64,000 bases of DNA, taken from assembly GCA_015060625.1 (NCBI GenBank), contig SUYC01000011.1:1-64000 (forward strand). Reading direction: 5' to 3'. Below are positions 42,083-50,149 of the stretch, one piece after another (positions within the stretch are counted from its first letter, which is position 1; each line of letters begins with the position of its first letter). Position numbers and translations under genes: made by a program. Source of the stretch: Xylanibacter ruminicola (GTDB taxonomy: Bacteria > Bacteroidota > Bacteroidia > Bacteroidales > Bacteroidaceae). Below the pieces are notes generated by a model that was given only the letters and a program-made list of their open reading frames with translations, ran no database searches and was not told the origin of the DNA.

Positions 42083-42177
42083 AAAAAAAGGTGACCCGCC
42101 AGCAGTTCTACGGGATGCCGACGGGTTCTGTTATCGTTTGATTCGGACTGTCTTATCCGAGAATCTTCTTCATTTCG
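42083..42177 (-). ncRNA. Candidate small RNA with promoter and intrinsic terminator
   Basis: Read on the reverse strand, a -33 TTG and a -7 TATATTTG (42189-42182) are spaced 19 bases apart. The predicted transcript starts near 42177, holds an imperfect stem around 42141-42164 (ATTCGGA...TCCGAGAAT on the forward strand), and ends in a stem TGCCGACGGGT/ACCCGCCAGCA (42126-42116 with 42104-42094) followed by seven T's (42089-42083). The only open frame is ATG AAG AAG ATT CTC GGA TAA. The complete promoter-structure-terminator order with no ORF favours a small RNA of about 95 nt. Confidence 0.45.
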
Positions 42178-42181
42178 GGTG

Positions 42182-42189
42182 CAAATATA
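42182..42189 (-). promoter_or_regulatory. -7 box of candidate small RNA
   Basis: CAAATATA on the forward strand, TATATTTG on the reverse, with TTG 19 bases upstream. Confidence 0.5.
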
Positions 42190-42295
42190 ATGTTTTTCTC
42201 GATTTATACAAGATTTCAATTAGTTTTTGAAGAAATGACACTTAATTTGCTATCTTTTTTGTATTTTTGCACCCATGATTCTTGAATCACGGACT

Positions 42296-42800
42296 TTATT
42301 TGCTTACTTTCCCACTACGCAAGGGCACTGCCAACAGTTTCACCAGATATGGTACACCAGTCTTATGACGCTTGCCGACAATCCATTTTTCACCGTTCAC
42401 CTCTACAATGTTGTCCGTAGTCAGTTCCTTCAAGTCCACAAACGATTTTTATAAAGTCGTCGGCGAAGCCAACGACTTTATAAAAAAGTTCATGAACACG
42501 AAAAGGTCACGGACGAATGCGAGGTTGGCATCCTCAAACTCATGAGTCATCACCTTCTTCAGTTCTGACGATTGGTGCTCACCATCGTCTTCTGTCAGAA
42601 AGGTACGCTCCTTGCACTTGGAACTGATGTGAAACTGCGCAAATACATTGCGCTGTATCTTGCCATTATCATGAGCACGGCCTACTACTCCTTTCAGGTG
42701 CATACACGATAGCCAGATGGTGGAACTGGCCAGACCTCGGTCATTAGCGAGATACACGGCAAACTCCTTGATGAAGTCTGGCGTGAGTTCTTCGACAAGC
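42296..42800 (-). pseudogene. Tyrosine recombinase (integrase) remnant interrupted by palindrome
   Basis: The reverse strand from about 42800 reads TPDFIKEFAVYLANDRGLASS, HLKGVVGRAHDNGKIQRN, FAQFHISSKCKERTFLTEDD and FVRDLFVF, the SAM-like core-binding domain of Bacteroidetes tyrosine recombinases. It then hits the palindrome at 42446-42486. Past it, in another frame, the protein resumes as SFVDLKELTTDNIVEVNGEKW and GKRHKTGVPYLVKLLAVPL before ending at 42296. The N-terminal SAM-like start and the C-terminal RHRH-Y catalytic part are missing. It is a dead integrase, consistent with a former mobile element that also carried the KilA-N gene. Confidence 0.85.
42446..42486. repeat. 41-bp palindrome inserted in the recombinase remnant
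   Basis: TTTTTATAAAGTCGT (42446-42460) and ACGACTTTATAAAAA (42472-42486) are exact complements; an inner GGC-GAA-GCC completes a near-perfect hairpin. The recombinase frame breaks at it (DLFVF on one side, SFVDLKEL on the other), as expected for an insertion. Confidence 0.75.
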
Positions 42801-42969
42801 GAAGCGGCAAAGCCGAGTCCGAACTGGAAACCTAATTCGTTCTGCAATCCGCTTCGGTTTGCTTAATGGCACCTTGCGGACTTTCCTCAATTTTCCTCGA
42901 ATTGCCTTTATTTATGGGTCTAATTGCGTTAATCTTCCAAAATCGCTTTGCTACGTCAGCATTATTTTG

Positions 42970-42977
42970 TATTTTTG
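42970..42977 (+). promoter_or_regulatory. -7 box for the PUL regulator
   Basis: TATTTTTG, 22 bases upstream of the ATG at 43000. It rules out a start at the in-frame upstream codon near 42859. Confidence 0.65.
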
Positions 42978-42999
42978 CAACACTAAAAAATTATCTATC

Positions 43000-45372
43000 A
43001 TGAATTTAAAGAGGTTGCTACTAATATTATTGAGTATAATTACTTATGTGGCTGCTTATCCTGATGGATTCGTGTATTCAAAATATACGGTTTTGGATGG
43101 ATTAAACGACAACCATGTGCAACATATCCTTCAGTTGTCCGATGGTCGGATGGCTTTTACCACTTTGGGTAATATCAATCTTTATGATGGCTACAGGTTT
43201 CAGACGATTCATTTTAACGGTAAAGACATCGACCGATATACCTTGAGTAATTACAAGGGGGCTTATCGGGTTTATGAGAGTAAGGATCATCTACTCTGGG
43301 TTAAGAATTTCAAGCAAGTATGGTGTGCCGACCTTAAAACTAATCAATATGTCAGTCATCTTGAAGCATATTTCAGGAACGAGGGCGTTCGCGGCTCTGT
43401 GATCGACTTGTTTGTTGATTCAAGTCTGCAGATATGGTTGTTAACATCTCGTGGACTTTGGAATGGTCAGTTTGGACAGATGTTAAAGATATCCGGTCAT
43501 TGGGGGCAGCTCCAGGATGTAGAGTTTCATAAGGGCAAGGTATTCCTTTTTTTCAGTACCGGTCTTGTTGCTGCTTACGATGCCAAGAGTGGCCGGTTGC
43601 AATATACTTCAGATGCGTTTGGTCCTCAGGAACGGTCGTTATATACCGAGACTTCGATGATTACCAAAGGCAGCGACGGACGTATCTATCAGCTTCGTGG
43701 TAATGGTTGGACTCATACAGTATGCTTGGTTTTCGACCCTACCACGCGCCGTTGGCAACAGTTGTTGAAAGTACCTTATCTGTTACATACGATGTTTGTT
43801 ACCCAAGAGGGTAAGATTTATATATCGTGTGCCAAAGGTTTATGGGTGATTGATCAGCAACAGCACAGCTATGTGCTGAAGGAGCATCTTAAAATAGACG
43901 ATGGAACGACAGAGAGCGCAGTCTCAAACACAATCTATCAAGACTCTGAGGGCGGTATCTGGATTGGAACCTATAATCATGGTTTGCTTTATACCCATAC
44001 TCTCCGCAACCGGATGCATAGTGCTCCGCATCTTAGCGATCTGGGTGTGACCTACGCGTTTCCCGAAAAAAGCGATATCAAGTATTATCAGGCAAGTAGG
44101 ATAACGGATACCCTTGTTGATAGTCGAGGATGGAAATGGATTGGGACTACGGATGGTGTCCATCTTGAAACTCCAGGTAAGCCTGTGAAGCGTTTTTATA
44201 TGGAAGATGGACTTGCCTCTGATTTTATACACGGCATCACAGAGGATTCAAATCATCATATCTGGCTTTCTACCAGTAGGGGAATCACACAGATACGAAT
44301 CCCAGAATTCATTTTCTCAAGTTATAGTTGGGCAGACGGTGCCTTGAAAGGAGAGTATTCAGATGGAAAGGCTGCCACTTTGCCAGATGGACGCATCATC
44401 ATGGGGGGACTGAATGGCTGGACATTGTTTCATCCCGATAGCTTATTGATGCCTGAGATATCATTGCGTCCTGCATTGGTGGGGCTTTCTGTTAATGGAG
44501 AGCCAGAAGAGCATGTTACTTTCCTCCAGGAGAAAGAATTGGACTATCAGCACAATTCTCTTTCTTTTGTCTTTTCTGCACAAAACTATGCTCAGCCAGA
44601 GCGGACAAGCTATCGTTATCGTTTACTGAACGCAAACGATACAACATGGAAGGTTGTTACGCCTAATAATAGGCAGGGTATTCTAAGTAACAATGGTATC
44701 CTGTCACTGTCTTTCGTTCATCTTTCTCCTGGCGACTATACACTTCAGGTTATGGCGTCATTAGATGCTGATGCCTGGCAGGGAGAGATGAGAGAATTTC
44801 ATTTTGTAATCCATCATCCTTGGTGGTCCACTACATGGGCCTATCTGCTATATGTTGTTTTGATTTGTGGTTTTATTGTAGGCTGCTTTGCCTTGTACAG
44901 GCATCAAATAAAGATGCGTCATAATGAGGAGATATTGTTGCTGAAGATAAAGAACCTGATAGAGCAGGTAGGACAATACGAGCGACAGACCGATATGACC
45001 GAATCCGAATTGAAGGAAGAGCCGAAGCTGAGCCCTTCCGACAATGAGTTTCTGACTCGGGCTATTAAATTGGTCGAAGAGAATATCGACCAGCCATACA
45101 CGGTCGAGCAATTAAGTCGCGATCTGTGTATGGAGCGTACCGGGCTCTATAAGAAATTGACGCTTTTGATGGATACCTCGCCCGTAATTTTTATCCGCAA
45201 TATCCGACTTCGTAAAGCTGCTGAGATGCTATTGCAAGGCGAGAAAAGCATTTCCGAAATAGCCGTTGCAACAGGTTTTGGTTCGTCCAGCTATTTCAGT
45301 AAATGCTTCCAGAAAGCGTATGGATGTAAGCCCTCAGAATATACAAATAAGACAAATGAAGAAATAAGCTGA
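43000..45372 (+). CDS. Membrane propeller-Y_Y_Y-AraC regulator lacking kinase domains
   Basis: A 790-residue transmembrane regulator. The signal or anchor helix covers residues 1-18. Two-component-regulator propeller repeats follow (about 20-520; SEGGIWIGTYNHGLL, SRGWKWIGTTDGV, NHHIWLSTSRGIT), then a Y_Y_Y domain (about 525-605; YRYRLLNANDTTWKVV), a membrane helix (about 611-634), a short coiled coil, and an AraC-type HTH (about 690-785; VEQLSRDLCMERTGLYKKL, SEIAVATGFGSSSYFSKCF). Hybrid two-component systems share this layout but carry histidine kinase and receiver domains between helix and HTH; here both are absent. It is therefore a one-component membrane-bound activator, and very probably controls the SusC/SusD/GH31 genes that follow. 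Confidence 0.88.
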   Translation: MNLKRLLLILLSIITYVAAYPDGFVYSKYTVLDGLNDNHVQHILQLSDGRMAFTTLGNINLYDGYRFQTIHFNGKDIDRYTLSNYKGAYRVYESKDHLLWVKNFKQVWCADLKTNQYVSHLEAYFRNEGVRGSVIDLFVDSSLQIWLLTSRGLWNGQFGQMLKISGHWGQLQDVEFHKGKVFLFFSTGLVAAYDAKSGRLQYTSDAFGPQERSLYTETSMITKGSDGRIYQLRGNGWTHTVCLVFDPTTRRWQQLLKVPYLLHTMFVTQEGKIYISCAKGLWVIDQQQHSYVLKEHLKIDDGTTESAVSNTIYQDSEGGIWIGTYNHGLLYTHTLRNRMHSAPHLSDLGVTYAFPEKSDIKYYQASRITDTLVDSRGWKWIGTTDGVHLETPGKPVKRFYMEDGLASDFIHGITEDSNHHIWLSTSRGITQIRIPEFIFSSYSWADGALKGEYSDGKAATLPDGRIIMGGLNGWTLFHPDSLLMPEISLRPALVGLSVNGEPEEHVTFLQEKELDYQHNSLSFVFSAQNYAQPERTSYRYRLLNANDTTWKVVTPNNRQGILSNNGILSLSFVHLSPGDYTLQVMASLDADAWQGEMREFHFVIHHPWWSTTWAYLLYVVLICGFIVGCFALYRHQIKMRHNEEILLLKIKNLIEQVGQYERQTDMTESELKEEPKLSPSDNEFLTRAIKLVEENIDQPYTVEQLSRDLCMERTGLYKKLTLLMDTSPVIFIRNIRLRKAAEMLLQGEKSISEIAVATGFGSSSYFSKCFQKAYGCKPSEYTNKTNEEIS

Positions 45373-45387
45373 TTCATTTGTCTTATT
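45346..45387 (+). terminator. 15-bp perfect inverted repeat across the regulator stop codon
   Basis: AATAAGACAAATGAA (45346-45360, inside the last codons) and TTCATTTGTCTTATT (45373-45387, just after TGA) are exact complements with a 12-base loop. It may end the regulator transcript. The right arm is also the first of three CATTTGT repeats leading to the susC promoter, so it may have a second role as a binding site. Confidence 0.7.
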
Positions 45388-45418
45388 CTTCATTTGTTTT
45401 GTTCAAATCAACATTTGT
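45375..45418 (+). promoter_or_regulatory. CATTTGT direct repeats, candidate AraC-type operator
   Basis: CATTTGTCTT at 45375, CATTTGTTTT at 45391 and CATTTGTCTT at 45412. The last two are 21 bp apart, and the final copy ends about 26 bp before the susC -7 box, the usual place for an AraC-family activator. The regulator is encoded directly upstream. Confidence 0.6.
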
Positions 45419-45444
45419 CTTGTGATAAATGCCTGATTTTCTAG

Positions 45445-45452
45445 TACCTTCG
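45445..45452 (+). promoter_or_regulatory. -7 box for susC-susD-GH31 operon (imperfect)
   Basis: TACCTTCG differs from TAnnTTTG at one base, as expected for a promoter that needs an activator. The susC ATG is 34 bases downstream. Confidence 0.6.
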
Positions 45453-45486
45453 CACCGCCAATAAATTCTTTTTATTAAAAACATTT

Positions 45487-48400
45487 ATGATAATTAACAA
45501 TCTAAAAAAGCCATCAGGGAGTTTAGTATTGGCTCTGATGATGGGGGCTGGAATGGGTAGCATACCCTTACCAGTTTGTGCGAAGGTGATTGTCCAGCAT
45601 GTTCAGCAGGTTGGACAGGTGAAAGGTCTGGTAGTAGATGAAAATGGCGATCCCGTTATCGGTGCTACCATTCAAGTAAAGGGCACCAAGAATGGTACCG
45701 TTACTGATTTGGATGGTCGTTTTTCGATTCCAAATGCCATTGGCCAAACACTTACGGTATCGTATGTCGGTTACAAGAAGGTAGAGCTGGTGGCAAGTAC
45801 AGCCTCGTTGAAGATTACGCTTGAGTCGGAGGTGTCGGCATTGAACGAGGTGGTTGTCATAGGCTATGGTACACAGCGAAAGGGTGATGTCACCAGTTCT
45901 GTAGGAAGTGTAAAGAGCGAGGACTTTACTGCTGGCGCTATCAATGATGCCGGACTGCTGATTCAAGGCAAGATTGCTGGTCTTGCAGTTACTAACACCA
46001 CGGGCGACCCAACGGGAGGAACCCAGATATCACTTCGTGGTAATACTACTATTCTGGGTGCATCAACCAATCCGCTGATTCTTGTTGATGGTGTTCCAGG
46101 CGATTTTGGCACAGTAGCGCCCGAGGATATCGAAAGTATCGATGTGCTGAAGGATGGTTCTGCAGCAGCTATCTATGGCTCGCGCGGAACAAATGGTGTG
46201 GTGATGATAACCACCAAAAAGTCGAAAGGTGACAATATCAATGAAGTGCAGTACAGTGGTTATCTCAGTACCTCAACCATTGCCAAGCGGTTGGATTTTT
46301 GTAATGCTGCCGACTATCGCCAGCAAATCCAGGATGGCTTGCGCGATGCTTCTTGGGATCTTGGTCACGACACCGATTGGGTAGGCGAGATGCTGCGCAC
46401 TCCGCTCAGTCATGTGCATAACCTTTCTTATAAAGGTGGAAGTAGTAAGACGAACTACATTTTTAATATAAACTACAGAAACCTGCAGGGTGTTTTTAAG
46501 CGTTCTGACAAACAAGAGTTCCAAGGTCGTGCCGAGATTAATCACAACATGTTCGACGACAAACTGCGATTTAATTTCCAGTTGATAGCCAACAAGATTG
46601 ATTATACCTCTACTGGTGATGGTGGTAGTTTCAATACCTATAGCTATCGTCAGGCGCTGATTCACAATCCTACGGAACCCGTCAAGAATGATGATGGTAC
46701 ATGGCGCGAGAATACCGGAATTTTCAATTACGACAACCCTATTGCTCGTATCTATGAGTGTGATGGCAATCAGGATATCTCGTTATTCCGTGTAAGTTCC
46801 AATATTACCTATAATCCTATCAAGGCGCTCACTTTGAAGGCCCTGCTTTCTTACGACAAGCGAAACCAGAATGGTGGTTATTATGAAACCAAACAGCATA
46901 TCTCTACCATCCGCGATGGTCGTAACGGCTATGCTTCAACAGGTTCGTCGGATAATATGACTAAGCTGTTAGAACTCACGGCGCAGTTCCATCATACATT
47001 TGGTGCGCACACTGTTCAAGCTCTTGTGGGCTACAGTTATCAGGGAAACCGCTATACCAACCAGTATGAGCAGAATTACGATTTTCCAACCGACCTTTAT
47101 AGCTATCATAACATCGGTCAGGGGCAGGCTTTGAAAGAGGGGCTAGCCACCATGTACAGCTATATGCTTGATACCAACCTGATTGGCTTCTTTGGCCGTC
47201 TGAACTATAATTATAAGGACCGTTATCTGCTGATGGCCAGCATCCGTCATGAGGCTGCCAGCCAGTTAGCAGGTACCGATAAGCCTTGGGGAACTTTCCC
47301 ATCCCTATCTCTAGGATGGCGTATTACCGAAGAACCGTTTATGCAGCGCCAGCAGATGTTCAACGATATCAAACTGCGTGCCGGTTATGGTGTAACGGGC
47401 TCACAACCCAGCCAGTCGTTCCTTGGTAAATCAATGCTTGGCTATGGCGACTACTATCTCTATAACGGCAAGTGGATTCGTGCCCTGCAGCCTACTCAGA
47501 ATGCCAATTCCAGTCTGAGATGGGAGGAGAAGCATGAGTTTGATGTCGGTCTTGATTTTAGTGTTCTCAACTATCGTGTCAATGCAAGTATCGACTGGTA
47601 CTATCGCCTGATTAAAGGTCTGCTTTACGACTATTCCGTACCCTCTCCTCCCAATCTTTATACACGAACACGTGCTAATGTCGGTGAGATGAGTAATACC
47701 GGTGTTGAAGTGATGGTGAATGCTATTCCTGTCAAGACCAAAAACTTTGAGTGGAGCAGTACTGTCACCTTCTCTACCAATACTAACAAGCTGAAGAGTC
47801 TGTCGAATGATCTGTATCAGGCTTCTACCGACTATTTTATGACAGGATGGATCCAAGAGCCAATCAAGACAGAATCGCATATCGTCCGTGTCGGACAGTC
47901 TGTAGGTGATATTTATGGTTTTAAAGTTGTAGATGTTGATAACGATGGCAAATGGATCTATGAAAACCGAGATGGCAATTTGGTTGGTTATGATGATTTC
48001 CAGCATTCGTTCGAGGATAAAAAAGTGATAGGTAATGGTTTGCCCGATTGGTATTTAGGTTTCAACAACCAGTTTAAGATTAAGAATTGGGATTTGGCTG
48101 TGAATATGCGTGGTGCCTTTGGATTCCAGATTATCAATTCAGCGCGCGCTTTCTACGAGAACCGCAGCCGTCAGGACTGGAATCGCCTGCGTTCGGCCTA
48201 CGATAAGGTGTTCGGCAAAGCGGTGCTCAACAGCCTCTGTTCCGAGGAGTTTAATAGCTACTATGTCGAGGATGGCGACTACTGGAAGATCGACAATATC
48301 ACAGTAGGCTACAATTTCCATCGTATTGGTAAGTACATTAAGGCACTTCGTCTATACGGTTCGGTTAATAATGCTCTGACCATCACAGGTTATAAAGGAA

Positions 48401-48504
48401 CAGATCCTGAAGTATCTGTAGCCGGACTGAATCCTGGCTACGACGATCGCGACCAGTATCCGCACGTGCGCTCATTTACTTTAGGTTTGAATGTCACATT
48501 TTAA
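45487..48504 (+). CDS. SusC/RagA-type TonB-linked outer-membrane transporter
   Basis: A 1005-residue SusC-like transporter that imports glycan fragments across the outer membrane. It has a signal sequence (about residues 1-31, ...PLPVCAK), a carboxypeptidase-D-like domain (GLVVDENGDPVIGATIQVKG in part), the TonB-box-like EVVVIGYGTQRKGDVTSSV (in part), a plug (ILVDGVPGDFGTVAPEDIES in part) and a 22-strand barrel ending FTLGLNVTF. Plug motif AAAIYGSRGTNGVVMITTK (in part) is diagnostic. It is followed at 16 bp by its SusD partner, forming the core of a polysaccharide utilisation locus. Confidence 0.96.
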   Translation: MIINNLKKPSGSLVLALMMGAGMGSIPLPVCAKVIVQHVQQVGQVKGLVVDENGDPVIGATIQVKGTKNGTVTDLDGRFSIPNAIGQTLTVSYVGYKKVELVASTASLKITLESEVSALNEVVVIGYGTQRKGDVTSSVGSVKSEDFTAGAINDAGLLIQGKIAGLAVTNTTGDPTGGTQISLRGNTTILGASTNPLILVDGVPGDFGTVAPEDIESIDVLKDGSAAAIYGSRGTNGVVMITTKKSKGDNINEVQYSGYLSTSTIAKRLDFCNAADYRQQIQDGLRDASWDLGHDTDWVGEMLRTPLSHVHNLSYKGGSSKTNYIFNINYRNLQGVFKRSDKQEFQGRAEINHNMFDDKLRFNFQLIANKIDYTSTGDGGSFNTYSYRQALIHNPTEPVKNDDGTWRENTGIFNYDNPIARIYECDGNQDISLFRVSSNITYNPIKALTLKALLSYDKRNQNGGYYETKQHISTIRDGRNGYASTGSSDNMTKLLELTAQFHHTFGAHTVQALVGYSYQGNRYTNQYEQNYDFPTDLYSYHNIGQGQALKEGLATMYSYMLDTNLIGFFGRLNYNYKDRYLLMASIRHEAASQLAGTDKPWGTFPSLSLGWRITEEPFMQRQQMFNDIKLRAGYGVTGSQPSQSFLGKSMLGYGDYYLYNGKWIRALQPTQNANSSLRWEEKHEFDVGLDFSVLNYRVNASIDWYYRLIKGLLYDYSVPSPPNLYTRTRANVGEMSNTGVEVMVNAIPVKTKNFEWSSTVTFSTNTNKLKSLSNDLYQASTDYFMTGWIQEPIKTESHIVRVGQSVGDIYGFKVVDVDNDGKWIYENRDGNLVGYDDFQHSFEDKKVIGNGLPDWYLGFNNQFKIKNWDLAVNMRGAFGFQIINSARAFYENRSRQDWNRLRSAYDKVFGKAVLNSLCSEEFNSYYVEDGDYWKIDNITVGYNFHRIGKYIKALRLYGSVNNALTITGYKGTDPEVSVAGLNPGYDDRDQYPHVRSFTLGLNVTF

Positions 48505-48520
48505 TTAAGAACATAGGATT

Positions 48521-50143
48521 ATGAAAAGTAAAATATATATAGGTATGCTGACCGCAGCCCTTTCGTTAACGGCGGTCTCTTGTACAGAATTGGAGGATAC
48601 AAGCTATAATAGCATTATTGCAGATGGTTTTCAGCCAACCAACGAGGATGTCGGTTCTCTTTTAGCATCGGCTTATGTGTCATGGCGTAAAACCTTCCTG
48701 TTGTGGAATGGTGTGGCTCGTGCCGAGATGTTATGCACCGATGAGGATATTATTCCTGCCCGCCCCAACGGATGGGTTGATGGTGGCGTCTATAAGCGCA
48801 TGCATCAGCATAAGTGGACCAGCGAGGATGATATCCCCTTACAGTCATGGGTGCGTACATACGATGGCATCAATGCCTGCAACCGAGTGCTCTTCCAGAT
48901 CGAGTCGGGCCAGATCGACCTTGGCGAACGCCAGGCATCTGTCATTTCCGAGTTGAAGGTTCTACGCGCTTCTTATTACTATTTGCTTGACGATTTGTTT
49001 GGCAATGTACCTATTATCACACAGTTTGATGTGCCCGAGGGCTACCTGCCCGAGCAGAGCAGTCGTAAGGAGGTTTACGAGTTTATTATCAAGGAACTGA
49101 CCGAGAATATTCCGAACCTGAGCGAAGAAGTCAATACCGAGTATTATGGTCGATTCAACAAGTGGGCAGGCTATACCTTACTGGCCAAGATGTACCTTAA
49201 CTCCGAGGTGTTTTCGGCAGGAGCGTATCATGACTACGACAAATGTATCGAGGCCTGTAATCAGGTGCTGAACTGTGGTAAATATCAGTTAGAGTCCGAG
49301 CACGCCAATGTGTTCGTCACTCATAACGAGAACTCTAAGGAAATTATTTTCTCGCTTCCTTTCGACGAGACCTACGTGACCGATTGGAACGGTTTTGATT
49401 ATCATATGTATTCGCTCCAGCCTGAGAATCAGGCCACCTTTAACTTTAAGGAAACTCCTTGGGGTGGTGCATGTGTCATCCCTCAGTATATCGATACCTT
49501 TGATCCCGACGATGAGCGCTTGAAGGACGACTTTATTTCTGGTCCTCAGTATGATATGTCGGGCAACCCCCTGAAATGTACGATGGGCGATTTGGTTGGC
49601 GAACCTCTTGTTTATGTCAACGAGGTAACCAGCATCGACGCCTCACAGGAGAATCATGGTTATCGTTGGGGAAAGTTCGAGTATGCCCCAGGCATCACCA
49701 ATCGTTTGAGCAATGATTTCCCGATTCTTCGCTATGCCGATGTCTATCTGATGAAAGCCGAGGCCTTGTTGCGAACCGGAAAGGCCGACGAGGCTGCTGC
49801 CCTTGTTACAACGGTGCGTGAGCGCAATTTTACCGCTCATCCTGAAAAAGCTGTCGTAACAGGTGATGCCTTGCTCAAGAATAGCTGCTATGATTATGGC
49901 CGTAGAGATAATGTCTTAGTAACGCATGATCAGGCAGATATTAAGTATGGTCGCATGCTTGATGAGCTTGGCTGGGAGTTCTCGCAGGAGGGGCGCCGTC
50001 GTCAAGACATGATCCGTTTCGGGGTGTTCTCTACACGTTCTTGGTTCTCACATGATGCCAGTGATGAAACGAAGAATCTTTATCCTATTCCCAATAGTCA
50101 GATCCTGACCAATGGAAAGTTGAAACAGAATCCTGGATATTAA
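48521..50143 (+). CDS. SusD/RagB-type glycan-binding lipoprotein
   Basis: A 540-residue surface lipoprotein that caps the SusC transporter and captures glycan. Lipobox VSCT (Cys21). Family features include the tetratricopeptide-like core (YDGINACNRVLFQIESG in part, ELKVLRASYYYLLDDLFGNVP in part) and the late PILRYADVYLMKAEALLRTGK and LYPIPNSQI motifs (each in part). It lies between susC and the GH31 gene with gaps of 16 and 6 bp. Confidence 0.95.
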   Translation: MKSKIYIGMLTAALSLTAVSCTELEDTSYNSIIADGFQPTNEDVGSLLASAYVSWRKTFLLWNGVARAEMLCTDEDIIPARPNGWVDGGVYKRMHQHKWTSEDDIPLQSWVRTYDGINACNRVLFQIESGQIDLGERQASVISELKVLRASYYYLLDDLFGNVPIITQFDVPEGYLPEQSSRKEVYEFIIKELTENIPNLSEEVNTEYYGRFNKWAGYTLLAKMYLNSEVFSAGAYHDYDKCIEACNQVLNCGKYQLESEHANVFVTHNENSKEIIFSLPFDETYVTDWNGFDYHMYSLQPENQATFNFKETPWGGACVIPQYIDTFDPDDERLKDDFISGPQYDMSGNPLKCTMGDLVGEPLVYVNEVTSIDASQENHGYRWGKFEYAPGITNRLSNDFPILRYADVYLMKAEALLRTGKADEAAALVTTVRERNFTAHPEKAVVTGDALLKNSCYDYGRRDNVLVTHDQADIKYGRMLDELGWEFSQEGRRRQDMIRFGVFSTRSWFSHDASDETKNLYPIPNSQILTNGKLKQNPGY

Positions 50144-50149
50144 GAAAAT

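Larger units (their letters stand above)
42003..42295. other. Non-coding segment between KilA-N and recombinase remnants
   Basis: Contains a hairpin after the KilA-N stop (42030-42054), a reverse-strand candidate small RNA with promoter and terminator (42083-42189), and an orphan forward -7 box TATTTTTG (42262-42269) with an ATG at 42275 that opens a 50-60-codon frame antisense to the recombinase remnant. I see no supported protein gene. Confidence 0.5.

Noticed and set aside
42033..42230. 65-codon forward frame after the KilA-N gene
   Set aside because: It runs through hairpins and the reverse-strand promoter and terminator of the candidate small RNA; the composition is not protein-like.
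42275..42451. Forward frame starting MILESRTLFAYFP after a -7 box
   Set aside because: Despite the promoter-like sequence, it is antisense to a clear recombinase remnant, and the sense-strand similarity explains the conservation.
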